Positions 21,502 through 33,940 of a stretch of DNA of 64,000 nucleotides are shown here, one piece after another. The stretch lies in contig JALMLS010000289.1 of assembly GCA_038496445.1 (NCBI GenBank), forward strand, positions 62,001 through 126,000. Reading direction: 5' to 3'. The notes under the pieces were generated by a model. The model was given only the letters and a program-made list of their open reading frames with translations, had not been told where the DNA came from and ran no database searches. This DNA comes from Trichosphaerium sp. ATCC 40318. Lineage: Eukaryota; Discosea; Flabellinia; Trichosidae. The position numbers and the translations under genes are program-made. Each line of letters starts with the position of its first letter. Position 1 is the stretch's first letter.

Positions 21502-21578
21502 GTACCTATATTGCTTCTAAAAGGGTATGGCTGACTGTACTTTGGGTTGGTACAACCACTTTAATTGTTTGTCATTAA

Positions 21579-22471
21579 AACGAAGTCGGTTGTATTTTCT
21601 TTGTTTCTGTAGCTAGCTAAAACGAATGAACGCTATTTGTACTGACATTCACGTGTCATTTTTTGTCACATCTTCTAAAAAAAGCCTAAAACAACTCTCG
21701 TTGTACAAACCTGCTATGCGTATAAAAGGGACTATCCTCGGAGGCATTGTATTGTACTCCGCACACTTTCTCATGCTTTTAATTACTGTAAATACTCTAT
21801 ACTGCTACAAACGCTAGTAATCTTGGAAAGTGCCTTGTCCTGAACTTCTCTAGAGCCAAAAAAATCTGACACACAATCTTGTTGACCTCATTTGAAAAAC
21901 CGGCCCTTTTTTTTTGCACCAATCGCTTTGTACTTGTTCGATGCGCCGATACTCTTCAGGATCGCGTGGACGTCACTTACGTCAAAAAAATAAAAGCTTT
22001 TATCCTCAAACAGTCACGTGTGACAAAACGTCAGGTACGCCACAGAGTTTATGACACAAAATAATATTTGACGCTTAGGGAATGAGTTTTATACATAAGA
22101 AAAATTAATTAACGATGTTCACAAGTAAGAGAACTGATTATTGAGATTTGTGACCTCTGCTCAGATTTGACAAGGTTTTGATACCACTGAATGGGCTTTA
22201 ACGTACGTGTTAATGCATTTATTGGGTTTTTTCTGTCATAGCTTCAAGGAAGAGCCGTTAATCCTGAAAATAGTTTTTTGAGGAAATTTCAGATACGGAA
22301 TTTTTTTTTCGCTAAAATGCCCGATCATAACACGGATTGGGCTTATCGTTACGATAAAATAATACAACACGTTATATTTATGTAATTCATACAGTAAGTA
22401 CTCCAATAGGTCAACATCTCTACCCGAGATAGAAGAATTTTTTGAATAGTTCCAGGTACCGGAAGGTTTCA
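21579..22471. other. gene-poor spacer after the element
   Basis: I see no convincing gene. Frames at 21626-21817 and 21879-22064 lack splice or family support. There is a TATAAAAGGG word at 21721 and CACGTG words near 21651 and 22015. The 22236-22472 minus frame is listed separately. Confidence 0.3.
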
Positions 22472-22472
22472 T
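22236..22472 (-). CDS. possible small protein, 78 residues
   Basis: A single frame from an ATG at 22472 (MKPSGTWNYSKNSSISGR) with a hydrophobic middle (YYFIVTISPIRVMIG) and basic end. It starts 58 bases from the divergent kinase start. The upstream in-frame ATG at 22529 would add a Cys-rich hydrophobic leader. No family is recognised and it may be spurious. Confidence 0.25.
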   Translation of the reverse strand: MKPSGTWNYSKNSSISGRDVDLLEYLLYELHKYNVLYYFIVTISPIRVMIGHFSEKKIPYLKFPQKTIFRINGSSLKL

Positions 22473-22530
22473 TATTATAAAAACAACACAACAAGAACAA
22501 CAAGACCCAAACAAAACAAACAAATACAAT

Positions 22531-23669
22531 ATGGACTTAGAGATGTTTCAGTGCCCTCATATAAAAGGATATACACCATTAGAAACGCTTGGAGATGGCG
22601 TAAGCGCTACAGTAGTATCAGCAAGGCATAACAAGTCAAAAGAGAAAGTAGCTTTAAAACTCGTTGAGCGTGGTTACTTTTCTCGCAATCAAAAATATGT
22701 TCTTAACGAGATATCTACAATGCTCGCTATTCGCCATAGAAATATACTGAAGCTTCATAAATCGTTTTTCGTCCAAGGTAACGTATTTTTTTTTCTTCAA
22801 CTTTTTTCTGTTTTTTCACGTGACGTTGAAATAATTCACGTGATTTTCTTTTTTTTGTTTGACGAAGCTTATTTTTTATTTAAAGGAACTCCTGTAATGG
22901 TTCTTGAATTGGCTGAGATGGATATGTTGACTTATGCTTTGAGTGATGAGTGCATAAAAGAAACGACAATACAATCAATTATTTATCAACTCCTCAAAGC
23001 TCTTAAAGCAATACATTCATACGGTCTTGTTCACAGAGATGTTAAACTTGGTACGTCTTATATTGATACATCAGTAAGTCTCCATGACTAACAGGAATTC
23101 CTTTAGAAAACATTTTAATCGGAAAAGACGGATTAGTAAAACTCGGTGATTTCGGACTCACAATCCCAATCTGTGAAGCAATCAAAGGAACTGAAGCTGT
23201 TGCAGGAACACCACAGGTACTTACACGTTTCAGAACACAAAACATTTTCGTGCCACGTGCTTTTTTAAATAAGTTACTTACGTTTTTTTCGCAGTACTTC
23301 CCGCCTGAAGTTTACATTGGAAACCACACTTACAGCGAAAAATTTGATATTTGGGGTGTTGGCGTTGTAACCTTTGCAATAATAACTAAAATGTATCATC
23401 ACGAACTTGAAGGTGATACGGAGGAGATGAGAAAGCGATTAATGGGAATATATCAACGAGGAGCTGTTGACTGGTCGGAGTATCGCAATGTATTGAATCC
23501 ACTTCAACTTAACTTTTTACAACGTGTCATGGTTGTGTACCCAGAACTAAGACCATCTGCGCGCACTTGTATGAAACTACCTTGGCTAAAGGACACACGG
23601 ACAAGACCTATCATTACAAGCACAAAGAAACACAACAACTTTTTAAGACATATCGTAAAGAAACTCTAA
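22531..23669 (+). CDS. Ser/Thr protein kinase
   Basis: Four exons join in phase: 22531-22777, 22886-23050, 23107-23216 and 23295-23669. The kinase fold is nearly the whole protein. Visible motifs are a Gly-loop variant LGDGVSATVVSA, VALKLV (ATP Lys), HRDVKLENIL (catalytic loop split by an intron), GDFGL, AGTPQYFPPEV (activation segment and APE equivalent, here PPE), DIWGVGVVTF and RPSA. All catalytic residues are present. The Gly-loop lacks the usual third Gly pattern. The short activation loop and HRDVKxEN are consistent with the AGC/CAMK/PLK-like side of the kinome, but I cannot assign a subfamily. No other domain is seen. Donors used are GTAACG, GTACGT and GTACTT. Confidence 0.85.
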
Positions 23670-23909
23670 GACGACAACAAAAAAAAAACCTATTTATTGT
23701 ACATAAAAAACCAATTTTTCTCCAAGAGCTTTCTCTTCTGATAATAAAATACCTATTATTATAACCACCCATTCGTTACCTTGGATAACAAGAACATAAT
23801 TGAACAATACTTTAATCACGTGACCACAAAAAAGAATGCTGTGTGAAGTTTATTGTTCCTACGATGAATTTGCAACATACTTATCTCAAGAGTTGATATG
23901 CTTTATTGG

Positions 23910-25011
23910 CTACAATTTAATGATTGTGAAGGAGTTGCAGTGTTGTTTGTTGACAGCACCTCCACCGAAAGTTTGGCGAACAGATAGCTTGGCATTGGCT
24001 TCGATACAGAAAACTTCGGTAATATTGAAGCAAATACAGTGTTTCACGTTGTTACCATGAAAGCACTACAACCCAAGAATTAGATTGTATAATATCAATG
24101 GTTTAAAAACAACTTACATTGGCAACTGTACAATCGTTTATTTCTAACGAAATCCTACCCCCTCCAGTATTACCTATCCCTGTACATCTGATTGAAAACA
24201 AATATGTACCCGGTTGTTTTACAGTAATTGTCTCATCTGAACAAGTTGCAAAATCCGGATTGCTAATAGCTGAGTTGCTCCAATTCATGTAGCTGTTCAC
24301 GGGTCCAACGTTTGATGTAAACTTAACGCAATCAGGTGATTCGTTTCTCACACCTTCTTCTAGATTTCCAGTATCGTTTTCACTTGCCTTTATGCCTTGT
24401 AGAAGTCCAGGCAAGTTATAAAAGGCCGAATCTGTTTCTGTGTTAGCTTTTGTTTTTTCACGAAAGTTATGTCCGTCTTTGTACCTAGTGTCAGCATTTG
24501 AACTTGAGTTGGAGTAAGATCAGAAGTAATGAAACCATAGCGCAAGTACTGAAGTATGTATTTGAATAATTCTCCATCACGGTCGATAAATCTCTGAAGT
24601 CATTGTTAAGTATTGTGATGTCAAACAAAAATCAGCGTTCTTACCTCCCCACTATTGCTTGTTTTTAACATCGCGAAAAAATACGAATCTTCATGAGCTA
24701 GCAATGTCTTAGCGGTAACGTGATAGACTATCTGACCAACACGGAGTTTAATTATCTCTGGAGAGGGTTAACATAAAATCTTAGTCTCTTACAATTACCT
24801 TCTTCAGAGCATTTTACATTGTTTACTATTTCGCTAATTACACGCTCTCTTTGAGCTAACAGTTTCTCTCTTTTAGCTAATGCAGCTGTCTTTGTCTTTA
24901 GCGTCATTTCTATGAGCTTTTCAAGGCCTATACACAAAGTTAGAGGCTAATAATGCAACGACTTCTAAAACCACCTTCACCAAATGTATTGGTTATACTT
25001 TCGTCCTCCAT
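23910..25011 (-). CDS. KCTD-type BTB/T1 domain protein with C-terminal C1q-like domain
   Basis: The ATG at 25011 starts MEDESITNTFGEG. The next exon is a coiled coil (KTKTAALAKREKLLAQRERV). Then comes a BTB/T1 domain: IIKLRVGQIVYHVTAKTLLA, ...FFAMLKTSNSGE, FIDRDGELFKYILQYLRYG, and FYNLPGLLQGI. This is the KCTD pattern 'I-x-L-x-V-G...FIDRDG...F-x-x-I-L-x-Y-L-R'. The last exons (from 24414 downwards) give a beta-rich domain with QPGTYLFSIRC and a final NSFTIIKL, matching the C1q/TNF jelly-roll layout. BTB/T1 and C1q-like are usually in separate cytosolic and secreted proteins. No signal peptide is present, so the protein is probably cytosolic. Stop at 23910-23912. Confidence 0.7.
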
Positions 25012-25322
25012 TATTGGTGTTGAATGTAAGTACGCTATAGCGAAAGTATTTGACTTACTGACTATAAATCGTTAGTGTTCAAAGTCTCTAAGAGAGGTCG
25101 CTTAAAGATGGCTAAGTCAGATTGTTTAAAAACTAGTGGCAATTTTTTTGACAAAGTGATCGCAACGTTCTTTGTTGTTCAATGTTATTGTTTTTAATTT
25201 CTAATTTACTACATTGTGATAAACAGTACAAAAATTTTCTCTCTCATAACATTAGGAGAGAAAGAGGAGAGGAGGCAATGAGTGAAGTTTTTCTTTCTTT
25301 TTTCTTTGTTTTACTTTTGAAA

Positions 25323-28301
25323 TTAGATGATTTCATCGTCAAAGTCTTCAAAACTAAAAGCTTCGGTCTCTTCCTCTTCTTCTTTAATTTTATCCAGTTT
25401 ATCTCGTTCATGTTGTACACTTTCTGCATTATTTGAAATACTGTCAAGTGTCGCTTGAACAACATTAAGCACAGAACGCTTAGCACAAGCACCACATCCT
25501 CCTGAACCGTCACAGCATCCATTCGGTATTGCAGTACACATAATCCCTGTATTTAAAGGTGTAGACGAGTCTTCTGAGCATACGCCATTGTTACAAAATG
25601 TTTGGAAGCACGAAGATGTATTACATCGCGATCCTTGCTAGCGGAATAATTAGTAACGGAACTAAACACAAAAAAACTCCGAAACATCTTTTTTCTCAAC
25701 ACGTGGCAAAAATACGTTGTCAAATAGAATGACTCATAGCACGCGGTTCCCCAAGTGTAGTGTTAAATTTGTAAGGAACATAAAGGAAAATGTTGTACAA
25801 ACAGTACTGGACTGGTTTTTTTGGTTTTTTTTTTCAATTCAAAACTTTGATTGCGTACATTCTGGAATGCTGAACATGTACTAGTACAACATAATCCTTG
25901 AGGAGTATCATCACAAACTTCTCCATTTTCGACCATACCGTTACCACAAATAGCTAGAGGAAGGTCAGTATGTTATGGAAAAAGTTTTGTGTTGTTTTCC
26001 CGTCAAAAACAGATATCATATTTCTTCAACGTACAGGTACAAACTCCATCGAAACATGCGGCAGATTGGCCAACATTATTCATGTCAATGCAGGAAGTAT
26101 TATCTGGTAGATTAACCATCTGACAGATGCCATCTAAGACCAAGGGTAAATGAAAGGTGGATATCGAATTTTCGTTCTGAGAACGTGCTTCTGTTGTGAC
26201 TTACTTATACATGTTGCTTCAACGCACGGATCAACATCACTGTCTTCCATACAACTACAATCTAACCTGAATCCGGAATTGCATACTCCATTCTAACAGG
26301 AACAAGGTCAAAAGAAGAAAAAGGAGATAAATCAACGCACTTGGCATGTGTCTAGCTCGGTGCACTCGTCACCGTCATCACAGCTCGTTCCGTTTGAAAC
26401 AGATACCCGCATACATGCGCCACCATTGTTAGGATCACATGCACCTTAAAAAGAAATAAATAAGGCACAAATATACTTTTTCGTTTTACGATCATAAACA
26501 CGAGATTTTCTGCTGATATTTGAAGCGACACAAAAAAAAGAAGAGCAAAACTTATCGCAACACGTGGCGCAGTTTGTTGTTTTGATATCATTTTTTGAAA
26601 ATAGTATACTTGATAATAGTGCGTACCTAAACTACACTGGTCGTCGAGGTGAGAACAATCGATAGGGACATCTGGCCTACACCCTTCATTCGAAATACAA
26701 ATTTGTGTCTCATTACAAGCAGTCGGAGGGCACTGAATTACTGTTGAACCGGAACAACACACATCATTAGGATTATTTACACAGTCAGGTATTCCAGCTT
26801 GTCTCTTTTCTAAACGCGTTTAGAAGCGTATGTATACTCGTACGTAACAGACGAGCATTGTTTTACAAAACAAACAAAAAGATCAGGTGAAACTTCAAAT
26901 GCGAACCTTTATGTGCTTTACTGCATGAATCATCTATCAATTTAGGAACTAAACCAGGCAACCCTGTAGGATTGAAGAGCTGCGCCGTATAAGTCAAGTG
27001 TTGTTCGTAAGGATTGATTAAATAGGGTTACATGCCTGGAATTGATGCTTCAGTAGCGGTACTGAGGCGATATCTTCAAGGCTGGGACATTTGAGACCGT
27101 AATCCTCTTTATCAAATGCAAACGCAAATACTTCAATACCGTGGCTAGAAAGAGAATCCATCAAAGTTTCATCGAGTAAGTACTCGCAATTAAATATCAA
27201 AAATAGTATCCTACAAACAAAGAATTAATACCGAACTTCCGCTTCAATACCCAATGCCTACCGCCTAGCGTTTGTTCTACTATAATTTTCAAAGTAATTT
27301 GACGATGTTTCTAAAGCCACGTTTATGCTTGATTGAACTGGTAACGCCTGTACAATAACGCCAACATCGTGATCTATTTCTCTTGCAAAATTGTGAACAA
27401 CGTTTGCATCAGACCCAGAAAATTGCAATACAGCAAATCTGACGCGCCCAGAGAATAAAAGACTATCCATAGCGTTATCTACAAATGTCTCGATCTAAAA
27501 AAACGTTACCGACCACAAAATCTGACACAAACAAGTAATTTCAAATTACTAAAATACATACTTGACTCTTGTCCTCTGTAACACCTTTCTGAACCATCAC
27601 GACAACGTCCAAATATTCATTACATGCTATAGCAGGGCACTTGAGTGTTTCAACAACACAAGTTTGTTCTTGACACGTGGGCGTGCACTAAAGAAAAATA
27701 AGCAAACTGCCTTTAAACACTACGTTATGATTTTGTTTCTTTTTTAGTATTTTGTGGCGCTGTTTCGCAATAAATAGTGTGAACTCTTAGCTAATTCCAA
27801 ACAGCGATGAGACGCAAAAAATACGCGTTGTCCTTTTTTCAAAAAATCACGTGCGCATTTCGCCTTTTTTTTTTCGTTCTTTTTCCTTTTTACCCAAAGT
27901 AGAAACACATTAATTGTTCCTCCTTAGAATCTCCGGGCCTTTGCGAGAAAAGATAAAAAAATCCAAACAGGACTGAGCTCTATCGCCAAAACCTTTTTTT
28001 TTTCTTTTTGTCGTACCTTTGTCTCCCAATAAACGTTCAAATCCTCAAATCCAAAGCACGCTTCACCGTCCTCTAATTGCTTATATTTACAAGTAGATTC
28101 TCGCTTGTCACAAACACCAATCAAGCAAGGACCACGATTATTGCAATCTGCATTTGTATTGCATTTTTCATCAAAAGAAGTTTGCGAGGAAGAAGAATAA
28201 TCCAAAGGGTTATTCGCTGATGTATGTGAAGCAAGAAGGGATAATATAATATATAAGAGTAATATCAATGCTGTTCTTCCGCGGGAACGTGGTATGAGCA
28301 T
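25323..28301 (-). CDS. secreted von Willebrand factor A plus cysteine-rich protein
   Basis: The ATG at 28301 opens a signal peptide (RTALILLLYIILSLLASHTSA). The first exon has a Cys module (CNTNADCNNRGPCLIGVCD). After intron(s), an exon at about 27,690-27,560 reads into a vWA-like fold (YLDVVVMVQKGVTEDKSQ; VRFAVLQFSGSDANVV; GIEVFAFAFDKEDYG). Following exons are six or more short Cys-rich modules (for example CNETQICISNEGC, NGTSCDDGDECTE, CGNGMVENGEVCDD...CC). The C-terminus is acidic (EEEEETEAFSFEDFDDEII). The usual DxSxS metal site of vWA is not visible in the first strand. Likely an extracellular adhesion or matrix-type protein. Exon edges between 25,600 and 27,500 were not all resolved. 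Confidence 0.6.
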
Positions 28302-28893
28302 CTTACGGACTTTTAGAAGTGACGAATTATGCGATATCAAAAAAATCATAAAATCATTGCCGCATTGTATTGATATCCGCGTGGTAAAATACCATGAATC
28401 ATTGCGGTTGTAATTATAAGGTTTTTAGACGGACAGAAATCCCTTGGCCTCTTGGCTTTGTTTTGGTTAAAAACTGTACCTATTTATCATCCAGAATATG
28501 TTCTAAGTGTTTTTTCTACAAGTCTTGGGTTTTGTGTGGCAATGATTAACCTCCGTACTTCTAACTGCGTATTCGCTTACGCTTGAATATTGCGCTTGCT
28601 ATATTAGCAGGGCGCCCTGGGTAAGGATGGTAATATGTTTCAAAGACGTTCACAATTAAAACATGTGATTTTTGTGGATTGCGCGAGATTCTATGATACT
28701 CTGAACATCCTTGCAACCTCAAAGAACCAAGAACAACAACTTTGCACTTGCACATAAGCACCGTTACTAATAGAGGCGTATTCTACTTTGTATCCGAACG
28801 TGGTGTATTACTAAATGCAGTGGAAGGCATTTCTGAGGTTTTTGACCATCATTTGACTAGTTCGTTTAAACAGCTGTCAACGTTTCATGTACA

Positions 28894-31800
28894 ATGGAAA
28901 AGGACGCTGACGAACCCCGAAAATGGGTTATAAAGGCATTTGACGAGCGAAAAGGCACTTCAAGTTTTAGACAGAGAAAGAGGAAGCAACTAGACGATAA
29001 ATCAGCACAACCGTATGTGATTTAGACATTGACACGAACGCAAGGCTTATTTGGCGTTTAGTACAGTAACGAAACGAGAGCCACGTAGGAGCTTTAGGCG
29101 ACCTGTCTTCAACCACGAAAACGTATTTATAGCGTTAATACCATGCATATACATCGTTATATCATTTGGTGGTAGATTGTATCCAAACCGCCTGTAGACG
29201 CACTATTTTACTTACCAAGAGTTAAAAAACCTTAACAAACAGATCGTTAGGCATTGGGTTTCTTGGGTTTGTAATTGCGTGGCTTTGCCAAGTTTTTCGC
29301 GTCCAACACACTGAAGAAGTGTACGTTAACGTATTTTATCAGTTGCAGTTTTTTTTTTTGACACTTCTTTACAAACACGCGTTTAACACATGAAACAGGA
29401 CGTTGGTTACTGGTTGTATAACCTTGGGCATCTTAAACGGATCATTTGTACTTCAGGCCTTGTTTGCATTTTCGTACGTTTTTTTTTCTTCAGCAAGAAA
29501 TGGTTACTGCGGCTGTAGTTCAATTAAAACGAACTCAATATCTACAAAAACGTTCTCCTATTATTAGAGAAACCCCTGATATCACCTTAGGCACGGTATA
29601 TTTTGGAATATATGGCTTGTTTTATTAGGATCAATGACAGTCATTTGTACGACATCTTGGCTAGTTCTACAATTCAATTTAGTCCGTAAGATAGACCTAC
29701 TTCCAAGGGTACGTTATACCAACTAACAAAGCATCATTGAAACTCAAACAATGGTCAATAAAAATGTAATAGCACTAATCCTGTTTTTTAGTTTGTTGAA
29801 CGCATTGTTTATGGTCTATCGGGAATAGTAAGTACTGGTATGTCCACGTGGTTATGTGTTGCGCTATGGGGTCTTGGTAAGAAGCATTTAATAAGAATAC
29901 TTATATACATTACAACCTAACCAAACAAATACAGAACATGCTCCTTTTTATGCATTTCTATTCACTTGGATAAATTTTTATCTTGTGACTCTTCCAAAAC
30001 GATCAATTTTTGTCCCTGCTGGTAGAACAAAGAATGATCAATTTCCTACAGGTAAGAAGACAAAATACTACCAACATCTTGTTTATTGACGTCACGTGAT
30101 GTTTTTTTAGAGAAAGAAATGATTCTACATAAAGGTGATGCCGGAATGCAGACTTTGTTCTCTTTGCTTTACCCAGCTTTTCTTCATATTGCTGTATTCC
30201 ACAGAGTAATCTTTGAAGCACATCGTATATCAGAACTTGTATTTCTAATTGTAGCTCCATTTCTGATACTAAAAATATGCGATCTAAAGAAGAAAAAACC
30301 GCTGTGGTGGCTAGGTACGCTCCTTATAAAACACCAAAAAAACTTGCTTTTTTTTTACTGTTGAGATTCAAAAACTCATTTGCAACGTCTTGGCTTTTTA
30401 TCACTTTGGTGGCTTTATTTGACTGGATTTTTTATAAAAAAGGCATGTCACAACCTGCTGTATCAGCGTTATCGACACTGTTAAGCTTTATATCACTTGG
30501 AGCGTTGATAGCTTGCTTTGAAGTTCGTATCGTTTTCAGATCATACTATCACTTTATTTCGCTTGCACCTCCATGGAACTACATTGTAGTTACAGTGGCT
30601 TTATACCTTGGCTTGATTGGATTCTATGTCGCTTTATACAATAGAAGGTAAGGACCTAATAACCTACCCTTTACTTATAAATGGACACTAGATTTATAAA
30701 CCGCATCACTGCCGTCTCTTTTTGTACACTCGCTGCACTTTGTGCTTGTGTTGCATTAGGACTTCCATGGTATCTTTGGGCGCTTCCAGTACTTGCTTCA
30801 TATGCACTTGTAACGTTTTACTTTGATAGACAACTAAGGGTACCAACAAGATCTTTGTTTAGTTACAGTGATAGTATACTGTTACTAACTTTCTTCTCTT
30901 AGTACTACATTGCATTCGTTTCCATAATGGTCATGGCGCTTGTTTGGTTTATTAATAAGGTGTTTTTATTTATTGAGTATCCTTTACATACTACCCAACA
31001 AACAGATTTCTTTTATTAACTTTCTTGCGTCATCTGAATTCCTTAACTGAAAAGATATGACTTTAAGCTTCTTGGTCTTTCTTTGCAGACAGTTTCATTC
31101 TTAATTGTTATATTATTCACACTCTCTGCACTTCTACCTGGTTTCGTAATGCTTAACCGTTGGGTGTACTTGAACAATATACTCTTGGTGACACATGCTG
31201 CTCTCCTAGCCTTCCTGGAACAGATTTTACATCACGAACAAGGAGGTACGTCATTGTTCACTTTTACGCTTTTGTTTTGACCTACTTTTCTAGGACATAT
31301 GTATCCTACTTACCTCGTAATTACTACAAGCGCTTTAGGGGTATACGTGTCTATACAGTACGTTATAAATCATTCATGTCAAAAGAACTAACAATGATAT
31401 TTTTAGGTTATCTTCTCAATCGAGGGTTACAAAACTAGCCTTGCTATTTGCAGCTTCATTATACATATCCAAGATAGTTGTATTAGCACCTTTGGTTCCT
31501 TGGGCTATTCCTACAACTGCTATATTTGTAGCGTGTATGCTACAGCTCATTTTCTTCGGTAACAAAGAAGAAGAAAGAGTAAGTCGATACACATATGTGC
31601 TCGTTTTCTGACTGATTCTCTTAGGGTCCTCTTCAACTTGTCATTTATTATCTTGTTATTGGACATGCTTCATTCATTTTACAATTTACTGTACTACCAG
31701 TTATCCTCGAAGCAGCTATTGATCACAAGGCCTCTCAAAGCGTCAAACTAGGTAACTTATTTTACCAGTTCTAATTTCAAACTTGATTCGACCCTGACAC

Positions 31801-33716
31801 AGTCAGATTTTGTTCTTTTAGTTTAATGTATGGTGTAGGAGCTTTCTTACTCCTATGGGGTATTGGACTATCGCCTCTTTCGTTTAAGTACATGCGTACA
31901 CAAAGGAAATTCAATGTTTTCAATACAGCTCTCATTGTTAGCGGATTACTGTTCCTTGTCATACAACCTGGTACAATTTCATCATTTGATGATGTCTCTG
32001 TTGACTATCAACACCTTGGGTACAATTTAACATAATGCTTAACTACTAACTCATCCTTTTAGATTCTCAGAGTTCTCAGTGGTTATTGCACTGTTGACAT
32101 TATTTTTGGCGTTCCTTGATGTTATACCAGTTAGAGAATCAAGTACGTGGCAATGGGTAGTCTCTATTATTGTTGGAGGATGTCTAGGAGTCATATTTCC
32201 TAAGGAAGCGTTCCCAGAAGTACTGGTACGTCACTCATTTGAGGTAGCTCGTTTTTTCAGCCTGAGCTTCCTTTTTTTTTTTCTTTGTGATCCAAAAGAG
32301 CAAAATCTGTTGGTTCAGCAGGCCCTATAGAAACTATATTTTATATATGCGATCGAATAGTAATGATATATTGTAGGTGTACAATTTGGGTATACTGTTA
32401 CAAGGTGTTTTTGGCGCTTTGTTCTCGATGTTCAGTGGAATCATCACTTTTGGATTAGTTGGACAACAAGATACATTGACAAATATTCCACGATTGTACA
32501 GGATCTTACTTTACTTTCAATGTAATTTTACTAACTTCACTTCTTTAGATACGCTGGTATCATATCGTTTTCAGCAGTTACTTTCTTACTAGTTGTACGT
32601 TTTATCTTTTTTTTTCTTCTCCAAATATTCCTTTCAAAAAAATCAAAACATTTATCCTTGCTGTTTTCTCGGTTCCTCAACTTTGCCTATTAATGTGAAT
32701 TCGCTCTACGACAACACATTTTTTGCGTGGACATTAGTGCCACGGAATAAAGTCGGAAAGGCATTTAGCCATCTCGATACCAACCAACTTCTACAAACTA
32801 AAAAAATTGAATAGGAAACCAACGCTGCATATTTAAAGCATAATGAGCAAACAGCTGCCCATAGTGTACTAATAGGGCTCTATGCTGCATTGAACACATT
32901 AGTATCAATGTTCCTAAAATTCCTTGCTGGCAAAGATGACATCAACCTGAAGAAAGCGCACATCTCTCAAACAGTATCAAAGGTATGTTTTCCCTCACCC
33001 TTTCTTACTAAATCACTTACAGGAGAAGCGTACTTATGTCAGTAAAACGGAAGAATTAAATGGGTGGTTACCGAATATAGGAAACTTAGCTACAGTATTA
33101 GCTGTCGCACTAACGCTACTTCATTACATGGTCTATTTAGAAGGTTTGCAAAAAAAAAAGTTTTAGTTGGTTTTGGGTTTTTTTTGTTAGGTTGCTTGTT
33201 TCTTTGTCTAATCAGAGTCTAGGCACCGAACTGTCTATATTTATCATCGCACCTCTTCTTTTACTTCTACACCATACACCTACTGCTCAGAAGAATCGAT
33301 ACTATCCTGTTTTGATTACAATAGTAGTTTTCTTGACTCTCCATGCCTGTTTTGTTGCATTCGCAAAAGATCTTCTTTATCAATTTGGTACGCCCTCTTA
33401 CTCCTTTAAAATATTATTCATTATTGTGGTAGGTATGGGTGTAGATCCTTCTGGTTTATCTGTTTTGGAGATCATCAAGAATACAGTATTCTTGGTTACT
33501 TCTCTTCCTGGCAATTACTTTTTTGCAAATTTTTTGAACACTTATATCCCACCTGAGTATTGGACCTGGGCGCTTGCCATACCATTCAATATAGTCACTG
33601 TAGTATTTGCTGATATATCTGGCATAAGGGCTCTTGCCTTAGTATCGTCTATTGGACTACCTGTTGCGTACCTGATATCAAGAGACGTTCAAAGATCAGG
33701 AGCTAGAAAACTGTAA
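28894..33716 (+). CDS. NEF1: NEF1-like polytopic membrane protein
   Basis: Many small exons (GTACG, GTAAGA and similar donors) encode an N-terminal basic cytosolic segment (MEKDADEPRKWVIKAFDERK) followed by about 20 or more hydrophobic helices, ending SRDVQRSGARKL. Landmarks resemble plant NO EXINE FORMATION 1: a segment with FVERIVYGL, KEMILHKGDAGMQTLFSLLY, FLILKICDLKKKKPLWWL, MYPTYLVITTSALGVYVSI, LLFLVIQPG, EQTAAHSVLIGLYAALNTL, and the C-terminal EIIKNTVFLVTSLPGNYFF. NEF1 is required for pollen wall (primexine) formation in Arabidopsis; its biochemistry is not settled and relatives exist in protists. Recognition is from memory of the family pattern. The early exons (about 29,250-29,700) have an unresolved phase. 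Confidence 0.6.
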
Positions 33717-33940
33717 AACAGCAAAAAAAAAAAACCAAAAAAATTGTACATAAAATCATTACACCGCAGTTTTGAACCCAAAAAACCCCACTCCGTCGGC
33801 CTCAGGAGAAGGCAGAAAAGTACATTATGATCGCGTAATACAAAATTAAGTAAAGTTAAGTGACCTGTTGTTAAGTGGACTCCCGCCAAACAAGTCATAC
33901 CAGGAAAAGCACTTTAAAGAAGCGTCACAACGAAGCTAGG

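Larger units (their letters stand above)
14084..21578 (+). pseudogene. small host membrane-protein gene apparently split by the retrotransposon
   Basis: Candidate exons join in phase 0 on both sides of the element: 14084-14128 (MFDIVYKILTGVFQM, donor GTGAGA), about 14214-14252 (donor GTAGTG), 14386-14403 (donor GTAAGC) and 14511-14533. The last is cut by the left LTR. It resumes at 21506 after one GTAC copy and runs to a TAA at 21576-21578. The resumed part reads as a transmembrane tail (SKRVWLTVLWVGTTTLIVCH). With element and one target copy ignored, the frame is continuous, which is why I favour a disrupted host gene. It may start further 5' (ATG near 13966). The protein is not recognised, and the model rests on splice signals alone. 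Confidence 0.35.

Noticed and set aside
21626-22064. Two small plus-strand frames after the retrotransposon
   Set aside because: No splice partner, family motif or codon pattern sets them apart from chance; one overlaps a TATAAAAGGG word.
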